From contig CP075493.1 of the NCBI GenBank assembly GCA_021613535.1, positions 12,896,001-12,960,000 on the forward strand: 64,000 nt of DNA, in the 5' to 3' direction. The position numbers were made by a program, and so were the translations under genes. The DNA comes from Adineta vaga. Its lineage: Eukaryota > Rotifera. Under the pieces are notes generated by a model that was given only the letters and a program-made list of their open reading frames with translations, searched no databases and was not told the origin of the DNA. Below are positions 56,721 through 64,000 of this stretch, piece by piece (positions within the stretch are counted from its first letter, which is position 1; every line of letters starts with the position of its first letter).

Positions 56721-57187
56721 CTGAAAATGTATTTTATACTTATAGAAAGAAAAAAAATGCACGTTCTCTTTTCTTTCGTCAGGATGTTTACGTGTTTTTC
56801 TTTTTGTTAAATTTTATGTAGATAAATCAAAGCACTGATTGATTCATTGCAAATATAGGAGCTATTTTTATAGTCACAATTACAAAGGTTATTCAGATAT
56901 TCATCAAATAGAATATCCAACAAACTGATGAATTGTATTTTATCGTTAATACAATTACAGATTTATTTTCTCTTCTTCTTCTTCTTCTTCTTCTAAGGTG
57001 TCGAAGAATGATTGTTCCTTTCGACGATAGCATAGCAGCAATAGAAATTGTTTTTTTTAGAAGAAATACAATGCGATGTCATACGTGCGATAGAAGGAGA
57101 AAAACAGAAAGAATTGCAATACAAATTGAAAAAGAAACATGTTTTGTTATTCTGTCGACAAGATTGTGTGACTTCATATATGAGAGA
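56721..57187. other. intergenic; CTT repeat
   Basis: Spacer before the F-box gene. It includes a (CTT)8 run near 56971-56994. The plus-strand frame here is open into the F-box gene but its composition (poly-Leu from the CTT run) argues against translation. Confidence 0.45.
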
Positions 57188-58927
57188 ATGAAATTGGAAT
57201 CTTTACCAAATGATTTATTACTTGAAATATTTGATTATCTTGATAGTATCGATCTTTTCCGAATATTTCCTCATCTTAATGCTCGATTTAATCAACTTAT
57301 TGAATATTATTCAAGAAATTATCATTTTAATTTTCAATCAATTACTAAAAACGATATGGATTTAATTTGTCAAGAAACTTTTCGAAAAAATCTTTGGAAA
57401 ATCTATTCACTTACACTTTCCGATGATGATGATACTCCCTATCAAACCAATGAATTTTTCTCATATAAATTTCATTTCTATCGATTAGTTTCATTACGAT
57501 CTTTATCCTTACATCATATTCGTTGTTCTTCAGCATTATTTACCATATTACGATATTTATCTTTTCTTTCACATTTCAATTCATTAAAAATTGATCAAAT
57601 TGATATGGATATCGATCAAATCTATGACTTTAGTGGACCCATTTGGTCTTTAACAACACTCACCGATCTTTATATATCCGATTTAAATTTTGTATGTGAT
57701 CGTTTTATATATGATTTAGTTATATCTGTATCTCTTAAACGTATACATTTATTGGAATGTTCATTTCTTTTAAAAGAATTAAAACGTTTACTTGAATGTT
57801 CACCTAATGTTGAAGAATTATCCATCGAAGTCTATCAAGATGCAATGAATGACGATGATGATGATGATAGTCTTTTTGTTGATGATGAACTTCGAAGTAT
57901 TCTTCCATTAATAAGAATTCTTAATATAAAATTTACGGGCTATTTCAGTGGATTAGATTATATTCTTAAATTAATGCCAAATTTACAAAAATTACATATT
58001 GAATTAATTAATTTAAGAGTTGATGGATATCAATGGCAAGATTTAATTTGTGATCATCTATCAAATCTATCGATTTTTCATCTGAAGATGTCATTTTATT
58101 TAGATATTGATTGTTATCTTGAAATAGAAATTGATGAATTAATTGAATCTTATCAAAGATCTTATTGGACATCCGAACGTCAATTAGATTTTCGATGTCA
58201 TACAAATACGGAATATTATGATTCGGAAGAAAAATATTTCGTACTATTTTATAGTTTACCTTATGTATTCGATGCTTTTAAATACATTAAACCTGTCTAT
58301 TCTAAATCAACGAATGATTTTGAAGAAATAGATTGTCGATCATATGATAATGTACGTATTCTTTGTCTAATTCCTGATGAAATGAAATCTAATGATGAAA
58401 TCGATGATTCAATTTGTTTTTCAAATATTCGTCATCTTGTTATTGGTTATACATTTAAACATTTAGAAATCATTTGTCCAAAATTAGATTATTTAACTAT
58501 ACTTGATATACAATATCTTGATGGACAAATTCAATCACGTTTACAAACATTACTTAATCGTGCATCTCGATTACAAACAATTATTTTCAATAAGAATAAT
58601 TGGTTCTTATTTTTTCTTGCCAGTAATTCAGTTCGACGTCTATTTATTCGAGATGGAATTTATTATAATATTCAACAATGTGAACAATTATGTACTTCAT
58701 CACTTTTTCAACAATGTCAAGTTTTAGAAATCAATCTTCGAACACCTACAAGTGTCATTGATTTAATTAATAAAATGCCTCATCTTCGAACATTAATCTT
58801 TCAATGCCAACGTGATCCATGGATGACAAATTCACCTGAATCAGATATTTGGTTTAAACGTTATTTACCATCGCATTGTACAATTAAACGTGAAGATTCA
58901 GGATCATATCGATTGGCAATCTCGTAA
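57188..58927 (+). CDS. F-box protein with leucine-rich-like repeats
   Basis: One exon of 579 residues from ATG 57188, chosen because the F-box (MKLESLPNDLLLEIFDYLDS) begins there; the frame is open further upstream only through simple sequence. The F-box would bind Skp1. The C-terminal 500 residues are divergent LRR-like repeats (LKRIHLLECSFLLKEL, LQKLHIELINLRVDG), with a run of acidic residues from a GAT repeat near 57855. Same family as 35244-36953. Intact. Confidence 0.85.
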   Translation: MKLESLPNDLLLEIFDYLDSIDLFRIFPHLNARFNQLIEYYSRNYHFNFQSITKNDMDLICQETFRKNLWKIYSLTLSDDDDTPYQTNEFFSYKFHFYRLVSLRSLSLHHIRCSSALFTILRYLSFLSHFNSLKIDQIDMDIDQIYDFSGPIWSLTTLTDLYISDLNFVCDRFIYDLVISVSLKRIHLLECSFLLKELKRLLECSPNVEELSIEVYQDAMNDDDDDDSLFVDDELRSILPLIRILNIKFTGYFSGLDYILKLMPNLQKLHIELINLRVDGYQWQDLICDHLSNLSIFHLKMSFYLDIDCYLEIEIDELIESYQRSYWTSERQLDFRCHTNTEYYDSEEKYFVLFYSLPYVFDAFKYIKPVYSKSTNDFEEIDCRSYDNVRILCLIPDEMKSNDEIDDSICFSNIRHLVIGYTFKHLEIICPKLDYLTILDIQYLDGQIQSRLQTLLNRASRLQTIIFNKNNWFLFFLASNSVRRLFIRDGIYYNIQQCEQLCTSSLFQQCQVLEINLRTPTSVIDLINKMPHLRTLIFQCQRDPWMTNSPESDIWFKRYLPSHCTIKREDSGSYRLAIS

Positions 58928-59218
58928 AAAGTGACTCTATAAAAGATATTAATCAGATCGAAATAAAAAACGAAATTAGCAAATATTTGATCTATGTAAA
59001 CAGTTCTAGTCTCCGCAATCGAAGAGATGAGAGTTATTCTATTATTGAATACGAAAATAGATTGCATTGCATGTCAACAAAAATCAATAGAATGAAGACG
59101 AATGATGAAAAAAGAAAGAATTTCAATTGAAGCAATTAAAGTATAGTTATACTGTCAAAATATTTTTATATAAGAAAAAGTTTCGTTGACTATATTGACA
59201 AACATATTTGAGAATAGG

Positions 59219-60172
59219 ATGGTGATCGGTGAAATGATTTTTTTCGTATTTTTATACACGACAATAGTTCCTTGTGAAAGTTTTATGAATATCGATGAAT
59301 TTATGCTGACTAATCAAACGAAAAGTCGATTGAATGTGACATGTCAATATTATGATGAACATACCACTGATTGTGAGTATTGTGTTTATCAATATTATAG
59401 TAATGGTTCAGTTACACAAACATCATGGGATTTTATTCAAATGAGTAATATATATAAAAGTATTTCAAAACACTGTGAAGGTTTTTCTGATAAAAATGAT
59501 ATTGGTTATGGTGTATGCTCACCACTTACCTATGAAACATTTAATACATCAATACTTTGTATTTGTGCTACAAATCTATGTAATCAAAATTTGGAATCAT
59601 GTCAATTTTCAGTTCGAAATCAAACAGAATCGAATACAATACCATCGAATTTACCAGCATTACTTCCTCAATTAAAAACATCCATTTCATGTGTTAATCA
59701 GAATAATTTTGAAAAAGATTCAATCAATACAAGTTATTATTGTCTATATTCTCGTTCTCCTTTCATAAATGTCACTAAATGTAATGACTATATTGATCAA
59801 AATATGGTTCTATGTCTCATTATGCTTCGAGGTAATGATACTCTATCAATAGGATTATCCGACGATGTTTATGAATCAACATTAATTGGAAATATTCAAA
59901 ATATTTATTATTTAAATGAATATCCTGGTGTAACAGTTTCTTATAATCAAACTTCATCGTATTTCTATGTGATTTATAATCAAACGATTAATTCTGCCGG
60001 AAATACTAACATTCAACAGATCTGTTTTTGTGTACAGGATAATTGTAATCTAAATCTAAACAGTTGTTTCAATGCGAATCGATCAATACTAATTGCAAAT
60101 GATGGTCAAAGAAAGATTCATACATATTTATTCTTTTTTTCTTATTCAATTATAAGATTAGTTCTTTTTTAA
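59219..60172 (+). CDS. Secreted or GPI-anchored cysteine-rich protein
   Basis: One exon of 317 residues from ATG 59219, with a signal peptide ending near PCES; an in-frame alternative start at 59186 gives 328. Two similar halves each have about ten cysteines and end with CICATNLCNQN and CFCVQDNCNLN, a CxC....CN ending that recalls Ly6/activin-receptor-type three-finger domains. Many N-glycosylation sites (NQT, NTS, NVT). The last 16 residues are hydrophobic (YLFFFSYSIIRLVLF) with no basic tail, as expected for a GPI signal. Ligand unknown. Confidence 0.7.
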   Translation: MVIGEMIFFVFLYTTIVPCESFMNIDEFMLTNQTKSRLNVTCQYYDEHTTDCEYCVYQYYSNGSVTQTSWDFIQMSNIYKSISKHCEGFSDKNDIGYGVCSPLTYETFNTSILCICATNLCNQNLESCQFSVRNQTESNTIPSNLPALLPQLKTSISCVNQNNFEKDSINTSYYCLYSRSPFINVTKCNDYIDQNMVLCLIMLRGNDTLSIGLSDDVYESTLIGNIQNIYYLNEYPGVTVSYNQTSSYFYVIYNQTINSAGNTNIQQICFCVQDNCNLNLNSCFNANRSILIANDGQRKIHTYLFFFSYSIIRLVLF

Positions 60173-60216
60173 TTGTTTTGAGTTTCATTCATTCATTGGT
60201 TCGAATAAAATCATTT

Positions 60217-62012
60217 TTAATAACGTAAAAATTTTTGAATTCGATGATTTTGATTATCGGCAATATAAAGATTTAATTGGTTGTCTAAAGCAACTGTATA
60301 GGGTTGATTCAATGATACACTATCATTTCCTAATTGACCAGTTACGCCAGCAATTGTTGTACCATTCATTTCACCATTGAGAAATAACTGGATACGATGA
60401 TTAGCTAAATCGGCGACATATAAATTACCCATTGGATCAAGAGTCAAGCCGGTAGGAAAACAGAGTGATGTTGATGTACTACCAAGTATGCCGTTGATAT
60501 CACCAGCTACAAGTGTCCAATTATTTGCACCTAATGTCCAACGAACAATATTATGACGATTAAAATTTGCAATAAAAAGACTATTCGTTACTGAATCGAA
60601 ATACATAGCAATTGGACCATCTAATTGTGTATAACTTGGTCCTGGTCCATTACCACCAGCGACGACGAAGCCTGTAATATTCCCAGGTTTATATCCTAGA
60701 ATGCGATCATTTCCATAATCTAGGACATAAGTAATATCTAAATTCAAATCACGAGCAATATCGTATGAACAATTTAATTGATTGAATGCATTGCCAGCGG
60801 TATCTATGAAGAAATTTAACGTATACCACTAAGGTATGTTGCTTCCGAATCGTACCTGTGCCCGCAATAAGAACTCCAGAATTTGAATTTTTCGGCCAGA
60901 AGAGTGCTCGACTATTCAATGCATCTGCTATGTATAGATTATCATTTGAATCGAGAACGATCTTCGCCGGATAATATAAAGAAGTTAGTGTAGTATTGGG
61001 CGTACCATTGGCACTGCCTGCTACAGTCGTTCCTTGTTTCGAATATGATGGAAATTTTTGAATTCGACTATTAAAACGATCTGCAACGTAGAGTGTACGA
61101 TCGTAAGTTAACACTAATCCCCATGGATTATTTAATTGACTTTCATTAGCTCCACTTCGGCCAGTTATACCAGCAACTGTTATGCCACTGGCATTCCAAC
61201 GAAGTACAGGATCGACAACTGTAGAAAAAGAAACCGAAAACGTCATGTTTGAATTTCATGTATCTTACTGTTTGTTTTTGTCTTTGATTTTGTCAAAAGA
61301 ACGATGGGAACAATAATGGCCACTATAATCATGAGTAAAAAGAGTATGATTAAACAAATCAGACATAATCTTTTGTATCTACAATAGAAATAGAAGATGA
61401 AACTATAAAATAAGACGATGAACATCGAATACTTTTTCTTTTTCTTTTCCTTTTCATTCAAATTCTTTTGGAGACGCTTATGATGATAATCCATTGGATT
61501 TGCCCATGTATCTTTGATCTTCAAAGGATAGAAATACTATTGAATATATTTTTTGTTATTTTACTAAGTGAAACTAACTTCAGATGAATTGAATGAAACA
61601 TCTCTATCAGCAGTGGGTGTGCGTGTGGGTGTGGTATAATAACTATGATCTTGAACGAGTTTTGTTTGTGTGTTCTCGCTTCCTACTTTTGATAGCTTAT
61701 GTTGTTGATATTGGCTTGATGGGACAGATTTATTGATGTTTTTCTATGAATTATCAATCGTATTTTTTAATATCTATGTGAAGAATATCGGAACTTACAG
61801 AACGTAAAGTATTCTGAGAACCTTTGAACTGATTATAGCGTGATGTTTTTAAAGTTACATGAACCACTCTATTCGGTGATTTTATCTCTTTCAAACGTTG
61901 ATTGTACTAAATGAAATATTGATCAATGTAATGAAGAATTAAACCAATTTACTTTCATTTGTTTTGATCGTTCGCATGTACTGTTGATGATAGTTACAGA
62001 ATTTGTTTTCAT
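60217..62012 (-). CDS. Type II membrane NHL-repeat protein, seven exons
   Basis: Exons 61953-62012, 61799-61906, 61579-61743, 61433-61536, 61269-61378, 60856-61218 and 60217-60803 join through introns of 42 to 55 nt into 498 residues (1497 nt). Start is ATG 62012. A polar, basic cytoplasmic part of about 140 residues comes first. One TM helix follows (LCLICLIILFLLMIIVAIIVPIVL, in two overlapping halves LCLICLIILFLL and MIIVAIIVPIVL). Then come about seven NHL repeats (GITVAGITGRSG, TLYVADRFNSRIQKF, NLYIADNQNHRIQKF), forming a six- or seven-bladed propeller outside the cell. All splice junctions keep frame and no stop interrupts. It is the intact counterpart of the NHL pseudogene at 41602-42501. 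Confidence 0.85.
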
Positions 62013-62731
62013 CTTCGTTGTTTCTTATTTCTTACAAACTAATTCACAATGTTGAATTATTTCTTCTTTAAATTACACGATATGAAAGGCTTCATAGATA
62101 TGTGGAACACATAACGAACTCAAATACAAATAGAAAAGAAATGAAAATTGCGTTTTTTTATTATGTATGAAAAGTTTAAGAATATTCTACTGTATATAGG
62201 CAATCGTGTTGTATGTCATTCTGTGACTACACGACGAAATTGACATATATTTGTGTAAAGTTTTAACTGATTTTGCATACAGATGAAGATGAGAGCTGAT
62301 CGAAAGACGCTCTCATTCTGATTAATTAAGACGTTTTATTTTATGTGGAAAGATATTTATAGTTAGCTTTACGCGTAAACTCAAAAATTTGAGTTCACTT
62401 AAGAATTCAGTTCGGAAAAATAGGACATAGTTGTTCTGATTTAAAACATTCACTTCGTTATTGTGAATAGTAGTGGTATGTCAATGTAAGTCCGTATATT
62501 CAGTACTGCATGAAAAAGCTTGGTCTTTTTTTCTTTTATTTAGGATCAAGAGGAAAAAACCATAATGAGTCATTTGACGTATCGTTTTCTTTCTGTTCTA
62601 TGTTACGTTGTGTTTGTTTCGGTGTCGTGTTCGTCTGTGGCGATTGACTAATATAAGAAAAAAAGAATCTTACGCATTCACATGCTTTATTTTTTCATTT
62701 TATCGAGTAAAGAAAAACCAACTTAATCATT
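62013..62731. other. intergenic with divergent promoters
   Basis: Spacer between the divergent NHL and F-box genes, which should contain both promoters. No repeat or gene recognised. Confidence 0.45.
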
Positions 62732-64000
62732 ATGGCTTGGTAAGTTATGTTAAATTCTTTTTTTTAATATCTATGCTTATATTTTAGTGGATCTACATCA
62801 TCTATGACCTGCTTTGAAGATCTTTCTAATGAACTAATCTATGAAATTTTTGATCATCTGGATTTTTATCATATTAATGAAAGTTTTTCAAATCTGAATA
62901 GTCGTTTTAATAATCTTATCAACTCACCGATATGTCCTATTAAAGTCAATCTTTCATCAATTTCAAAATCAACGTTCGAACATTATTATACACATATTAT
63001 TATTCCTTATCCAAATCGAATTACTTTACTTCGATTATCAAATTGTTTCATCGCAGATATTCATCCCATACCATACAATCATATGTTTCGACTTCAAACA
63101 TTAATTCTTCAAGAGATTGAATCAAAACAACTTGGAGATATTCTTACAGATTTATCAGATTTACCTTTACTTTCCTCGTTGATCCTTAAACCGATCGATA
63201 CTGTTGACGACGTAAACAGTTTATATCGTCTAATATTTCGTTTACCTTTTTTAAAATATTGTGCTGTAACAACTAATGGACATATCTCTTCTGAACCCTT
63301 ACCATTTGCCACTTGTGTTGATTTTAGCCCTATCGAAACATTTCTTATCAATAGTAGTTGTTATATAGATGAACTTAATGCTCTTTTATCATATGTTCCT
63401 CACATTCGTTATTTATCATGTGATATTAAATTCAATGAACCGATACTAATACGACCTCTTGAATTAAATAATTTAACACGTCTTCGTCTTAAAATGAAAC
63501 ATCTTCCGTTCGATCAGATTGTATTATTATTGAAAAATCTTTTTAATCACCTTCAAATCTTCTATATTATCACAGACTATTCATCATCATACATCGATCC
63601 AAATCAATGGGAACAAATAAGGCTTTCTTTCTTATCAAATTTACTTTTTTTTTCAAGTTAAATTACTATCTAATCAACCAACATATCTGTTTTGGTTCAA
63701 TCAACAATGGCATTGTCAAGAATTCGGAAGTTTTCCTCATTCATTCTATTCCATAGAATCAATTAAGTAAGTTTATAGGAAAGCTAGATATTCATCTTAT
63801 CGTTTTTCTTTTCTTTTAGACCGATTTGTTCATATCGAAATATCTCTTCAATTATGAATACGAATAATCTTTATTCAGTTAATCATATCTCTATTCGTAA
63901 TGAAGTAGAGACAAGTTGTAATTTAATTTATTTTCCTCATGTTACTACATTGACGATTTCTTTGCATTCAAATCGAACTTATCATTCGCTTTCAACGGTA
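62732..64000 (+). CDS. F-box protein, partial, with poly-T frameshift
   Basis: A mini exon (62732-62739, ATG GCT TG) is spliced over a 48-nt intron to 62788. The protein then has CFEDLSNELIYEIFDHLD, a standard F-box, and LRR-like segments. At a run of nine T (63645-63653) the frame shifts: the expected KLLSNQPTYLFWF continues in another frame and then runs, through a GTAAGT...TTTTAG intron (about 63769-63819), to the end of the window without a stop. With eight T the frame would be whole. So this is either a sequencing or assembly error in the homopolymer or a very recent mutation. The gene continues beyond the window. Confidence 0.75.

Noticed and set aside
61612-61634. GTGGGTGTGCGTGTGGGTGTGG resembling bdelloid telomere repeats (shown here only as a G/T-rich run)
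   Set aside because: It lies inside a coding exon of the NHL gene (reverse strand reads TTPTRTPTAD), is irregular and very short.

Overview
The window looks like nuclear DNA of a bdelloid rotifer (an Adineta- or Rotaria-like animal). It is AT-rich. Genes lie close together on both strands. Nearly all introns that can be placed are GT-AG and about 42 to 63 nt long. Families typical of bdelloids are present: FG-GAP/VCBS, NHL, F-box, LDLa-EGF-7TM receptors and many serpentine receptors. They sit beside genes of bacterial or fungal look (DKNYY repeats, an aminoglycoside-phosphotransferase-like kinase, a fungal-type amino-acid permease, a GDSL esterase, a 2OG-Fe(II) oxygenase). Genus and the transfer claims are inference; no database was searched.

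0-11 kb: end of a 2OG-Fe(II) oxygenase, an 11-repeat cysteine-rich secreted protein, a broken group XII-like phospholipase A2, DKNYY repeats, a broken CRAL-TRIO (Sec14) gene, an intact four-exon MLKL-like kinase fused to leucine-rich repeats, and a three-domain Ly6/uPAR-like membrane protein. 11-20 kb: the phosphotransferase, then three rhomboid protease paralogues on the minus strand, interleaved with plus-strand membrane genes (a fuseless-like protein, an unassigned membrane ORF, a decayed 7TM receptor). 20-33 kb: a divergent ubiquitin-like protein, the GDSL esterase, a large protein with a stonustoxin-like N-terminus and a GTPase domain, a 1574-residue LDLa-EGF-7TM receptor, and the permease.

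33-46 kb is rich in decay: an ABCD4-like transporter with a stop, two frameshifts and an internal deletion; a small secreted protein with two stops; two damaged 7TM receptors; an NHL gene with a stop. Intact-looking genes lie among them: an F-box/LRR protein, a TM/Thr-rich protein, a phospholipase A2 with an altered active site, and a THEM6-like thioesterase. 46-52 kb holds a mitochondrial SPFH protein and a VCBS-repeat protein of about 1,450 residues. 52-57 kb is mostly noncoding. It contains a decayed ubiquitin-like gene and a 1.08-kb segment bounded by 33-bp inverted repeats, with three copies of a 14-bp motif inside. 57-64 kb carries an F-box gene, a GPI-type cysteine-rich protein, an intact seven-exon NHL gene, and an F-box gene that runs off the window.

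The genes do not form one pathway. Themes are surface recognition (LDLa-7TM, VCBS, NHL, Ly6-like, Cys-rich), possible cell-death or defence proteins (MLKL-like kinase-LRR, stonustoxin-like GTPase), acquired metabolic enzymes, and ongoing gene decay. Exon coordinates were derived by hand from splice signals and frame, and were checked for total length divisible by three where stated.
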